Shown piece by piece: positions 8,511 to 15,328 of a stretch of 20,715 nucleotides of DNA (its first letter is position 1; each line of letters starts with the position of its first letter). This DNA is from ATM1 sp003577165. Lineage in GTDB: Bacteria; Armatimonadota; Fimbriimonadia; Fimbriimonadales; ATM1. Position numbers and translations under genes: made by a program. The notes under the pieces were generated by a model that did not search any database, was not told the origin of the DNA, and saw only the letters and a list, made by a program, of their open reading frames with translations. Where the stretch lies: the NCBI GenBank assembly GCA_030263715.1, contig SZPM01000031.1, positions 1 through 20,715 of the forward strand. Direction: 5' to 3'.

Positions 8511-9253
8511 TGCCCAACGAGTTCGATTCGAAGTTGAAGGTCCACGCGTTCGCCGACGGTGAGTTGTCCGCTGAAGAGATTCCCGGCGTGGAAGTCCTCA
8601 TCGACCAAGACCCTGACTGCAAAGACGAATACCTCTGCGTGATGCAGATGAAATCCGTCCTTCGGGACAAACTTCCTTCGCACTCCTGCGACGAAGCCTG
8701 GGACGGATGTTGCGGCCGCTTGCGGGAAATCGATCGGGTTCAGCAGACGGAAGCCGTCTTCGGAAAGTTTCGATTCGCCATCGTCGGCGTCGTCGCGGTC
8801 GCGATCTTCGCAGCCGCGTACATGAACCGGATTAGTCCCGGGTCGCGAACGCCGATGGATTCGCTCGCGACGACCGTGTCTGCGGCGGCTGCCGGGCCCG
8901 CTTTCGTTGGCAGCAACGAGCGCGACGGCGCGAATTGGGTGTCCCGAAAACTCGGGACGAACATCGAGAAGCCGAGCCTGTCGCAGAGGCTGCTGCAGCT
9001 TGTCCGCACCGATGTGATCGAGGACGTGGACGGGCCGATCGGACGCTTCATCTACACCGACGGCGTGACGGTTTACACGCTTCTCGTGCTGCCCGGAAGG
9101 TCGTGCGTTGGCGGCGATCCGGTGCCCGGAATGTCGGACGTGTGCTGCCATTCCGTCGGCAAACTCAACTCGCTCTGCTGGGAGCGCGACGGGCAACTGT
9201 ACATCCTCGCCGCGCCGAAGCGGATCGAGGACCTGATCGCGCTCGTGCGATAG
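8510..9253 (+). CDS. Membrane-spanning anti-sigma factor
   Basis: About 247 residues. The N-terminal cytoplasmic part begins with the typical anti-sigma sequence HAFADGELSAEE (about residues 12-23). A single membrane segment, FAIVGVVAVAIFAAAYM, sits near residues 87-103, followed by an extracytoplasmic domain ending LNSLCWERDGQLYILAAP. It would hold the adjacent sigma factor inactive until a signal releases it. The zinc-binding HxxxCxxC motif of ZAS domains is not present in standard form. The outer domain has several Cys residues, including a CC pair, which might sense redox state or metals (inference). The start is ATG 8510 (TGATG overlap with the sigma stop), with GAGGA 8 bases upstream; GTG 8507 is equally possible. 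Confidence 0.85.
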   Translation: MPNEFDSKLKVHAFADGELSAEEIPGVEVLIDQDPDCKDEYLCVMQMKSVLRDKLPSHSCDEAWDGCCGRLREIDRVQQTEAVFGKFRFAIVGVVAVAIFAAAYMNRISPGSRTPMDSLATTVSAAAAGPAFVGSNERDGANWVSRKLGTNIEKPSLSQRLLQLVRTDVIEDVDGPIGRFIYTDGVTVYTLLVLPGRSCVGGDPVPGMSDVCCHSVGKLNSLCWERDGQLYILAAPKRIEDLIALVR

Positions 9254-9302
9254 GCCCCACCCCCGAACCTCCGGGAACTTTTTAGGCCCGGATGGGTTTG
9301 AA

Positions 9303-9308
9303 TAGAGT
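9303..9308 (+). promoter_or_regulatory. Possible -10 hexamer for the candidate ncRNA
   Basis: TAGAGT resembles the TAGAAT hexamers seen before 6392 and 7095. A transcript starting near 9315 would run through the hairpin-rich segment to the terminator ending at 9521. No convincing -35 is visible, and the element is not decisive by itself. Confidence 0.3.
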
Positions 9309-9521
9309 GGACAGCGCAGGCTGACGACTTTGAAAAGAGATGCAGTACCGGCGTCCCGCCGGTGAAGACGAGTGATTCGCGGCGATACCGCCGAGCGACT
9401 TGCCTGTTGAAGTGACAATCGAATAGACGCAGAAGCCGAGGGACATTAAGGCTTTCGTCGTCTCCTCTCCTCCCTCAAAACCAGCCCCCCGTTCCCCCGA
9501 CGGGGGGCGTAGTGCTTTTTT
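9309..9521 (+). ncRNA. Candidate structured non-coding RNA (about 200 nt)
   Basis: This 287-base intergenic stretch has no protein gene, but its hairpins fit a folded RNA. ACCGGCG-TCC-CGCCGGT lies at 9347-9363, and CGGCG-ATAC-CGCCG at 9380-9393 extends by a TCG/CGA step. AAGCC pairs with GGCTT at about 9432-9455. The distant segments GACGAC (9323-9328) and GTCGTC (9457-9462) can close the whole. A strong terminator ends it. Between the hairpins lie unpaired A-rich stretches. It is on the opposite strand to, and just past, the toxin gene, so it is not a leader of a downstream gene. I could not match it to tmRNA, SRP RNA, RNase P RNA or a known riboswitch. A 6S-like RNA is possible but unproven. 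The 5' end is a guess. Confidence 0.4.
9484..9521 (+). terminator. Rho-independent terminator at the end of the candidate ncRNA
   Basis: A 9-bp stem, GCCCCCCGT (9484-9492) with ACGGGGGGC (9500-9508), has a 7-base loop. GTAGTGC follows, then six T residues (9516-9521). It lies 20 bases before the stop codon of the converging toxin gene. Confidence 0.8.
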
Positions 9522-9540
9522 GGGGGGCCGGATGCTCCGC

Positions 9541-9951
9541 CTAAGGGTCCAAGGTTATTAAGTGCCGAGCGATGAATTGAGCGACGGCGTCTTTTGAAAT
9601 TCCTCTCTCTGCGACGAGCATCGCCACCTCGTACAGTTCCTCGTCGCCGACGTTTAGGGTCAGGCCATTCCGCTCGAGGAACGCGATCGCAGCAATCACG
9701 CCTGTGCGCTTGTTACCGTCGAGGAAGCCGTGGTTCTGAGCGAGGTTGCACCAGTATGTGGCGGCCATGTCCTCAATGGTCTTACAAAGGAACTCTCCGC
9801 CAAAAGTCTGGGCGGCGGCGAGAGTAGCGCTGGTGATGAGACCGAGATCTCGAATTCCATGCGCACCGCCGTGCCGTTCGATCGAGAAGTCGTGGAGCCG
9901 TATCACCTCGTCCACAGTGAGGAAGACTGGCTCCGGCTGATCACTTGGCAA
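9541..9951 (-). CDS. doc: Doc-type toxin (Fic/death-on-curing family)
   Basis: A 136-residue Fic-fold protein. The catalytic loop HGFLDGNKRTG (74-84) fits the Fic/Doc pattern HxFx(D/N)GNKR. Doc enzymes phosphorylate elongation factor Tu and arrest translation. The length and the N-terminus FLTVDEVIRLHDFSIERHGG are typical of Doc. The gene overlaps the antitoxin gene upstream by 11 bases (9941-9951), so the two are co-translated with the antitoxin first. The Fic loop looks intact, so the toxin is probably active. It converges on the ncRNA terminator. Confidence 0.92.
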   Translation of the reverse strand: MPSDQPEPVFLTVDEVIRLHDFSIERHGGAHGIRDLGLITSATLAAAQTFGGEFLCKTIEDMAATYWCNLAQNHGFLDGNKRTGVIAAIAFLERNGLTLNVGDEELYEVAMLVAERGISKDAVAQFIARHLITLDP

Positions 9952-10144
9952 GGCGTTTCAGCGCTCTGCCGTAGCGTCTGTCTATTCGCTCGGCGATCTC
10001 CTCGATCGACTTCGGCTTCGTCAGGACGATTTCGTTCTCCCTGAGACGGATCTCAACGCTCCCTTCAAGGCCAAGGTGTGCTCGTAGGGTCCTGTCGAGA
10101 ATCAGGGCCTCGCTGTTGCCGGTTTTGATAAGCCTTTTGATCAT
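9941..10144 (-). CDS. AbrB/MazE-type antitoxin
   Basis: A 67-residue protein beginning IKRLIKTGNSEALILDR and continuing to EIRLRENEIVLTKP. This is the swapped-hairpin AbrB/SpoVT DNA-binding domain (residues about 1-48). The C-terminal tail IEEIAERIDRRYGRALKR would wrap the toxin. It should neutralise Doc and repress its own promoter. The start has AGGA about 6 bases upstream on the minus strand. Classical Doc partners are Phd-type; an AbrB-type partner is a known variation but less typical. Confidence 0.85.
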   Translation of the reverse strand: MIKRLIKTGNSEALILDRTLRAHLGLEGSVEIRLRENEIVLTKPKSIEEIAERIDRRYGRALKRLAK

Positions 10145-10154
10145 GCGGTGTCCT

Positions 10155-10173
10155 TACAATATCTATACAATAT
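10155..10173. promoter_or_regulatory. Probable autoregulatory operator of the toxin-antitoxin pair
   Basis: Two exact direct repeats, TACAATAT at 10155-10162 and 10166-10173, are separated by three bases and so repeat every 11 bp, one helical turn. They lie 11-29 bases upstream of the antitoxin start in an AT-rich patch that stands out from its surroundings. On the minus strand the patch also supplies -10-like sequences. AbrB-type antitoxins commonly bind such sites; binding here is inferred. Confidence 0.6.
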
Positions 10174-10208
10174 TATGACGCCCTCGGGCGAAAAGAGTCA
10201 CGGTCAAG

Positions 10209-10319
10209 ATGCGGGGAATCTGGCGGCGGCCCCGTTTCGAGCCGGTTCCTGAGGGGCCCGCCGCGTTCCGCCGGTGGGTGGTTGACGAATTGGTGTCGGG
10301 TGGCCTTAGGGGTGGATGA
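10209..10319 (+). CDS. Possible 36-residue ORF coupled to the terminase gene
   Basis: An ATG at 10209 opens a 36-codon frame, starting MRGIWRRPRFEP and ending with the helix-like FRRWVVDELVSGGLRGG. Its TGA stop (10317-10319) overlaps the terminase ATG (10316-10318) as ATGA, a classic coupling arrangement. The peptide is very basic at its N-terminus. There is no clear Shine-Dalgarno sequence, and a frame this short can occur by chance in GC-rich DNA. It could be a remnant of a small-terminase-like gene or only a leader ORF. I do not recognise it. Confidence 0.3.
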   Translation: MRGIWRRPRFEPVPEGPAAFRRWVVDELVSGGLRGG

Positions 10320-11593
10320 AGCGACTTTTGCGAAGGCTCGAGCGGGCGGGGTGGACGCCGCATGCCGGGCAACTCGAATACCTCCTCTGCCGGGCGAGGT
10401 TCCGCATCCTTGCCTGCGGGCGGAGATGGGGCAAAACGGACGCGGCCGCCGCCGACATCGCCCTCCGCGTGGCCTCGACGAAAGAGAGCCGGCAACTCGC
10501 CGTCGCGCCGACGCTCGAACAGGCGCGCCTGGTCTTCGACCGCATCGGATGGATGCTCACCGCGCTCGGCGTCGCCTTCACGTCCGTCCTCTCCCCCCAC
10601 CCGACGCACCGGATCTACGAAGACGGAACGAACAAGAAGAAGATCATCCACGTCGTGGACGCGCGATCCGGTAACGAGCCGCGGTTTCTTCGCGGGCGAG
10701 GCGCGGATCACATCCTGGTGGACGAGGCGGCGTTCGTTCATGAGTCGCTCATCACAGAAGTCGCGATGCCGATGCTTGCGGCGAGCGGAGGACGGATGTC
10801 CCTCGTCAGCACTCCGTTCGGACGAAACGTGTTCTACCGCTACTTCCGCTTGGGAGAAGAAGGACATCCAGAGTTCTGGAGCCGCAGGTCTCCCAGTGCG
10901 GAGAACCCAGCAGTGGACAGGACCTACCTCGCGCTGCAGAGAGAACTGCTGACCGAGCGCGCCTATCGCACCGAGTATGAAGCCGAGTTCTGCGATTCGT
11001 TGACGACGGTGTTTCCCATGGACGCGCTGCACGACGCGCTCGCGGTCGAGCCCGTGCGCGGGGGGGCGGTCGTGATGGGCGTGGACTGGGCGAGATACAA
11101 GGACTACACCGCCTTCGTCGCGCTGCGCGGCACGCGGGATCGCGCCGAGGTGATCGAGTGCGGGCGGTGGACTCACGCGTCTTGGTCGGAGTCGGTTCGC
11201 CGCATCGTGGAGATCGCGGGACGATGCCAGGCGGGCGTCGTCTGCTGCGATGCGACGGGTGGGGGGAACGTGGTGGCGGAGCAGTTGGCAGGCTTCGCGC
11301 GCAACTTCGTCGTTCTCCCATTCGAGTTCACGGCGAGAAGCAAGCCCGAACTCATCGAGGGGCTCGTGTGGGCGCTGGAACAAAGGAGGATTCGGCTGCT
11401 CGCGTCGGCCGACCTCATGCGTGAATTGGAGCACTACGAGGCCACTCCGTCCGAGAGGGGAGTTCGCTATTCCGGAAGCGGCGGCTTCCATGACGACTTG
11501 GTGTGCGCGCTCGCGCTGGCGAATCACGCCATCGTGCGGGCCGCCCCCCCGACGTTCATCGCCCGAGCAAGACAAGGAGGACTAACGAAGTGA
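10316..11593 (+). CDS. Phage terminase large subunit (ATPase-nuclease)
   Basis: A 425-residue DNA-packaging motor protein. The ATPase half shows Walker A CGRRWGKT (34-41), Walker B ILVDEA (133-138) and the coupling motif SLVSTPFG (162-169). The C-terminal RNase H-like nuclease half shows GVDWARYKDYTAFV (255-268) with D257, VVCCDATGGG around D312, and FHDDLVCALALA with D393/D394. All expected metal ligands are present, so the protein looks functional. Its stop overlaps the portal start (GTGA at 11590-11593). AGGGG lies about 5 bases before the ATG. Codon use resembles the host genes. No other head or packaging gene is nearby apart from the portal. Confidence 0.93.
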   Translation: MKRLLRRLERAGWTPHAGQLEYLLCRARFRILACGRRWGKTDAAAADIALRVASTKESRQLAVAPTLEQARLVFDRIGWMLTALGVAFTSVLSPHPTHRIYEDGTNKKKIIHVVDARSGNEPRFLRGRGADHILVDEAAFVHESLITEVAMPMLAASGGRMSLVSTPFGRNVFYRYFRLGEEGHPEFWSRRSPSAENPAVDRTYLALQRELLTERAYRTEYEAEFCDSLTTVFPMDALHDALAVEPVRGGAVVMGVDWARYKDYTAFVALRGTRDRAEVIECGRWTHASWSESVRRIVEIAGRCQAGVVCCDATGGGNVVAEQLAGFARNFVVLPFEFTARSKPELIEGLVWALEQRRIRLLASADLMRELEHYEATPSERGVRYSGSGGFHDDLVCALALANHAIVRAAPPTFIARARQGGLTK

Positions 11594-12687
11594 TCAAGTG
11601 GATCGAGAAGTTCAAGAGAATGCGCCCGAAGTTGGGCGAGGCGGCTCCCGCGTTGGCGCGCTCACTGGCGAACTCGCGCCTCGCGCTTTCGCCGCCGAGC
11701 GATCCGAGCCTCGCGATATACGATGAGATGCTGCGGGACCCGCTCGTGAAGAGCGCGATCACGGTGAAGAAACTCGGCGCGCTCGCGGTGCCATGGCAAC
11801 TGGTGCCATCGGATTCGAGCGAAACGGCGAAGCGCAACGCGCGATTCATCGAGCACGTGTTCGAAGAACTCGATGGCGATGCGACGACCGTCCTGTTCGA
11901 CTCGATGGACGCGCTCGCGAAGGGGTACTCGGTGCTCGAAAAAGTGTATGCGATTTCGGAGCGCAAGTTCGAAGGAACGATTCGCCTTCGGTCGCTGAAG
12001 CCGAAGGACCCCGCGTTGTTCTCGTTCGACGTTGACGAGTTCCTCAACGTGCGCGAACTCTCGCTCCGAGTGCCGGGGGAGAAGGAAGTTCGCTTGCCGA
12101 AGGGCAAGTTCGTTGTGTTCACCTATGGGGCGAAATACGGCGATCCGTTCGGAGAGCCTGACCTGCTTGCGGCCTATCGGCACTGGCTCGTGAAGAGAGA
12201 GTTGATTCGGCAGTGGAGCGCGCACCTCGAGAAGTTCGCATCGCCGACCGTTCTCGGGAAATTCAAGCGCGGGTTGCCGGAGGATGCGCAATCAGCCCTG
12301 CTCGACGCGCTCGACAAACTGCAGAGGCAATCTGCCGTTGTGTATCCGGACGATGTCGAGGTTTCGCTATTGGAGGCGTCGAGAATCGCGCCGTCGGGCT
12401 ACGTCGAGGCTCTCGACTTTCACAACCGCGAAATCGCTCGCGCCATATTGGGGCAGACTCTGACCACCGAAGACTCGCAGCGCGTCGGGTCGCTCGCACT
12501 TGGCAAGGTGCACCTGCAAGTGCTCATCATGCAGTTGGCCGGGCTGCGCAAGCATCTTGCGGAGAAGGTGATGAACGAGCAGATCGTCCGCCCGCTCATC
12601 GATCTTAATTTCGGTCCGGGAGCGTATCCGCGTTTCGTTTTCGAGGAGCCGGACCTCGACGTGTTCCGGACCGGGAAGGTGGTTTGA
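11590..12687 (+). CDS. Phage portal protein, Mu gp29-like (DUF935)
   Basis: A 365-residue protein of the Mu gp29/DUF935 portal family, which forms the ring through which DNA enters the phage head. Diagnostic stretches are YDEMLRDPLVKSAITVKK (44-61), YGAKYGDPFGEPDLL (179-193) and the C-terminal AILGQTLTTED (285-295) followed by ALGKVH. The length is shorter than typical Mu-type portals of about 450-500 residues, mostly at the C-terminus after residue 350. The start GTG 11590 overlaps the terminase stop and has AAGGAGG 9 bases upstream. The next gene in the usual order (protease/scaffold/capsid or gp30) is absent; a kinase-like gene follows after 66 bases. Confidence 0.85.
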   Translation: MIKWIEKFKRMRPKLGEAAPALARSLANSRLALSPPSDPSLAIYDEMLRDPLVKSAITVKKLGALAVPWQLVPSDSSETAKRNARFIEHVFEELDGDATTVLFDSMDALAKGYSVLEKVYAISERKFEGTIRLRSLKPKDPALFSFDVDEFLNVRELSLRVPGEKEVRLPKGKFVVFTYGAKYGDPFGEPDLLAAYRHWLVKRELIRQWSAHLEKFASPTVLGKFKRGLPEDAQSALLDALDKLQRQSAVVYPDDVEVSLLEASRIAPSGYVEALDFHNREIARAILGQTLTTEDSQRVGSLALGKVHLQVLIMQLAGLRKHLAEKVMNEQIVRPLIDLNFGPGAYPRFVFEEPDLDVFRTGKVV

Positions 12688-12741
12688 GCGTGGGGTCTGG
12701 TTCTGCGCTCCGGGGCCCTTCGCGGCAAGGGCTGATTCGCG

Positions 12742-12754
12742 TACAATCGCCGGA
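12742..12754 (+). promoter_or_regulatory. Putative -10 element at a leaderless-type start
   Basis: TACAAT (12742-12747, five of six matches to TATAAT) ends 6 bases before the ATG at 12754, and there is no Shine-Dalgarno sequence. The predicted transcript start falls on the start codon. The nearby 6-bp hairpin GCCCTT/AAGGGC (about 12715-12732) has no T-tail and may be unrelated. Confidence 0.5.
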
Positions 12755-13356
12755 TGCTGGAGACCGTTGCGGCTTCGCGCGACGAGGCGGGCGCGCCGCG
12801 CGAGTGGCGGCTTCTCTTGGCATGCCGACGAATCCTCGTCGTCGGATCCACATGCGCCGGAAAGACGACGACGTGCCGGAAGATCTCCGAATCGCTGAAA
12901 CTGAACTACACGGACCTCGACGATTTGTGGTGGCTTCCGAAGTGGCAGCCGAGGCCCATCGAGGAGTTTCTTGCGAAAGTGAAAGCGACGGTGACGCGCG
13001 ATTATTGGGTGATCGGTGGGAACTACACGAGTTCGCAGAAGTTGACGTGGAGCCGGTGCGACGCGGTTGTTTGGCTCGACATGCCGCTTCCTTTGGTGCT
13101 GTACCGAGTTCTCAAGAGGAGCGCGACGCGATTTGTGACGCGCGAGAAGTTCTGCAACGGTAACGTCGAGCGGCCGCTCGCGCTGCTGAATCCGCGCAAG
13201 TCGCTGATCGTCTGGGCGCTCACGACTCATAAGAGGCGGAGCCGATGGTTCGAGGCGCAGTTCGCGAACCCGCAGGGGAGGCTGATGATTCGGCTGCGCG
13301 GGCCGAGGGAAGCGAAGAGGTTTCTCGCCTACCTGAGGGCAGTCCACTTGAAATGA
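12754..13356 (+). CDS. P-loop kinase, adenylate-kinase-like (topology-modulation/FlaR-like)
   Basis: A 200-residue nucleotide-binding protein with a Walker A loop GSTCAGKT (31-38), followed by TDLDDLWWLPKWQPRP (53-68) and WVIGGNYTS (84-92). These are typical of the small adenylate-kinase-related proteins often annotated as topology modulation protein or FlaR. The substrate of this group is not established. Family members usually start a few residues before the P-loop; the 24 residues before it here are extra. A later start cannot be excluded, but the TACAAT element 6 bases before ATG 12754 supports this one. It follows the portal gene but looks like an independent transcription unit. Confidence 0.8.
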   Translation: MLETVAASRDEAGAPREWRLLLACRRILVVGSTCAGKTTTCRKISESLKLNYTDLDDLWWLPKWQPRPIEEFLAKVKATVTRDYWVIGGNYTSSQKLTWSRCDAVVWLDMPLPLVLYRVLKRSATRFVTREKFCNGNVERPLALLNPRKSLIVWALTTHKRRSRWFEAQFANPQGRLMIRLRGPREAKRFLAYLRAVHLK

Positions 13357-13408
13357 GTGCAGGAGGAAGCAGAATTGGGTTGAGGAAGGTCAAGAGCGAA
13401 AAGCCCTG

Positions 13409-14281
13409 TTAACCGGGTTTGGCGCGTGCCATTTCTTCGGCTTGCTTGCGGGCGACCTCAAGGAACTTCTTCGTGTTGTGACGTTTCGCGAGGACGTCGG
13501 GAGCATGTCCACTAAACGCCCTAAGCACCTGGCGTTGGATCTCCATGAGTTCACCTTCTGCTCCGTAGTACGGATTGACAGCAAGTGACTCGTACGAGCC
13601 TCCTGACTTGAGCGGAATGTCATGCTTGACCCAGGGGTCCCGAATGGATCGATCACTGTTGACGATCTTACTGGCGCGATCGTACAGTTCATTCGTCGGG
13701 TCCAGAACCAGTTCTAGTATCTCCATCGCGCTTGGGGCCGCCCAAACGATCGCCGCCTGGGATTGTCCGTAAAGTTCAGCTGCTTCAAAGACGGCGTCGC
13801 CGAAGTAGATGTTCTCTTTCACTACGAAATGGCCAAGTGCGAAGGTACCGCGATAGAGAAGTGGTGCAGGGGTCCCAATCGCCGTTCGTAGCACCGTATT
13901 CAGTATCTTGCCCATGTGAAGCAGCCCATAAAGGCTGTCGAGGCTGCTAGCCCCCGGTCTGTATTCTTCGACCGATGTGGTGTTGATCTCGAGGCCAATG
14001 ACAAGCGTGTCTCCGAGGGATGCGCGGTGAAGTTTCAGCTTTGGCTTGAGGTGGCCCGCGACGGACTCTAAGCTGGCGTCAGGACTGTTGTCGTAGCTAT
14101 TCTGTTCTTCCTCGATTGCCTTTGCGACGGACTCAAGAGTCGAGAGGACGCCATCGGCATCAGTTTTCACGGCGGACTTGAAGCCGAGGACATCAATGAT
14201 GGCGACTACACCACGTTCGGATGCGACTGAGGTCATTGGCACCAATGAAGATTCCAAAATGGAACGCCTGAATCTGATCAT
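13409..14281 (-). CDS. Diverged class III nucleotidyl-cyclase-like protein
   Basis: A 290-residue soluble protein with the motif order of class III adenylyl/guanylyl cyclase domains. IIDVLGFKS (28-36) stands in the place of the metal-binding FADIxGFT. SLGDTLVIGLE (88-98) corresponds to the IGDxxMAxF strand. YRGTFALG (143-150) plus YFGDAVFEAAELYG (159-172) correspond to the RxGIHxG and GxxVNxAARLE segments. The two metal Asp positions (D30, D91) are kept, but the Asn and Arg of VNxAAR are replaced (F, E). It may therefore be inactive, use another substrate, or belong to a separate clade. No signal peptide or membrane segment is seen. The gene looks less GC-rich than its neighbours. The start could be ATG 14281 or 14236; neither has a clear Shine-Dalgarno sequence. 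Confidence 0.6.
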   Translation of the reverse strand: MIRFRRSILESSLVPMTSVASERGVVAIIDVLGFKSAVKTDADGVLSTLESVAKAIEEEQNSYDNSPDASLESVAGHLKPKLKLHRASLGDTLVIGLEINTTSVEEYRPGASSLDSLYGLLHMGKILNTVLRTAIGTPAPLLYRGTFALGHFVVKENIYFGDAVFEAAELYGQSQAAIVWAAPSAMEILELVLDPTNELYDRASKIVNSDRSIRDPWVKHDIPLKSGGSYESLAVNPYYGAEGELMEIQRQVLRAFSGHAPDVLAKRHNTKKFLEVARKQAEEMARAKPG

Positions 14282-14375
14282 ACCAGTCGAGACTCCACAG
14301 CTGGCTTGTCGAAATCAACGGCGTTGCGGATTGCGCATCGCGCTTCGCGGGTCGGGTATCACCTATCGCCCTCGC

Positions 14376-14463
<88 letters not shown>

Positions 14464-14590
14464 GTTCCTCTTTGCGGCCTCCGGCTCATTGGGAGTTTCG
14501 GGCGAGCCGGGCGACGCAGTTCTGGCCTGTCGTGTATCGCGGCCAACGCTCGGATCAGGCGGCCCGTTCATGGTTTGGCGCTTCTGCCGG

Positions 14591-14603
14591 TAATCTGCGC
14601 GCG
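14591..14603 (+). promoter_or_regulatory. Putative -10 element at a leaderless-type start
   Basis: TAATCT (14591-14596, TANNNT type) ends 6 bases before the GTG at 14603, and there is no Shine-Dalgarno sequence. The spacing is the same as at 12754 and 15341. The rest of the tRNA-to-gene gap (14464-14590) shows nothing recognisable. Confidence 0.35.
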
Positions 14604-15229
14604 TGAGCGAGGGGCGGATCGGCGTGGACGAAAGCGGGAAGGGGGACTACTTCGGCCCTCTCGTCGTTGCCGCGTGCTACGTTGGGCCGGAACACCTCGC
14701 GGAACTTGAGGGCGTCAAGGACTCCAAGAAGGTCTCGGATCAGTCCGCTGCGCGACTCGCCGCGCGGATTCGCAAGGCGTGCCCGCACAAGACCGTCGTC
14801 GTCGGCCCGCAGAAGTACAACGAGCTGTACGCGAAGATGAGGAACCTCAACCGCCTGCTCGCGTGGGGTCACGCGCGAGCGATCGAGGACGTGTTGGCGC
14901 AACATCCGGCGTCGCTGATCGTGAGCGATCAGTTCGCCGATCCGGATGCTGTGAAGCGACGGCTCTTCGAACTCGGCCGGAAGGTGAGGCTGGAAAGCCG
15001 CGTTCGGGCGGAGGAGGATATCGCAGTTGCGGCGGCCTCCATCCTCGCGCGAGACGAGTTCCTTCGACGGCTGCGCCGGCTATCGGAGAGTTTCGAAGTC
15101 GAACTTCCAAAGGGCGCAGGGCCGCAGGTGATCGTCGCGGGGAAGCGATTCATCGCAAAGCATGGAACCGAGAGGCTCCCGGAAGTCGCAAAGGTACACT
15201 TCAAGACGACGGCTCAGGTTCTCGGCTGA
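14603..15229 (+). CDS. rnhC: Ribonuclease HIII, short form
   Basis: A 208-residue RNase H type 2 enzyme that cleaves the RNA strand of RNA-DNA hybrids, in the cytoplasm. The catalytic segment IGVDESGKGDYFGPLVVAA (6-24) is specific for RNase HIII. Further motifs are HARAIED (90-96), SDQFAD (108-113) and RAEEDIAVAAASILARDEF (135-153), which together give the catalytic acidic residues, plus LPKGAG (168-173). Usual RNase HIII is about 300 residues with an N-terminal TBP-like substrate-binding domain. That domain is missing, and the protein starts directly at the catalytic core. The GTG start has a TAATCT element 6 bases upstream. Confidence 0.9.
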   Translation: MSEGRIGVDESGKGDYFGPLVVAACYVGPEHLAELEGVKDSKKVSDQSAARLAARIRKACPHKTVVVGPQKYNELYAKMRNLNRLLAWGHARAIEDVLAQHPASLIVSDQFADPDAVKRRLFELGRKVRLESRVRAEEDIAVAAASILARDEFLRRLRRLSESFEVELPKGAGPQVIVAGKRFIAKHGTERLPEVAKVHFKTTAQVLG

Positions 15230-15328
15230 TCGGATGCCGTGGGTCGCTTTCGTTCTTCGTGAGGCCGTTTTGGCCTCGTGCCAGCCGGCCGCTCGCCTCC
15301 AACCGCATGCCGGCCCTCTTCGATGCGC

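Noticed and set aside
4997..9393. The repeated hairpin CGGCGATACCGCC at 4997-5009 and 9380-9392
   Set aside because: Only two copies, in different contexts (a gap between converging genes and the candidate ncRNA). A short GC palindrome like this can recur by chance.
9309..9521. Identity of the candidate ncRNA as SRP RNA, tmRNA, RNase P RNA or a riboswitch
   Set aside because: It lacks the SRP GGAAG/GNAR loops, tRNA-like ends of tmRNA, the RNase P core motifs, and recognisable cobalamin, c-di-GMP or TPP cores. It also has no downstream gene to control.
12688..12753. Terminator after the portal gene (hairpin GCCCTT/AAGGGC)
   Set aside because: The stem is only 6 bp with no following T-run.
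15261..15277. Hairpin GAGGCC-GTTTT-GGCCTC after the RNase HIII gene as an intrinsic terminator
   Set aside because: No T-tract follows on either strand; noted within the promoter entry only.
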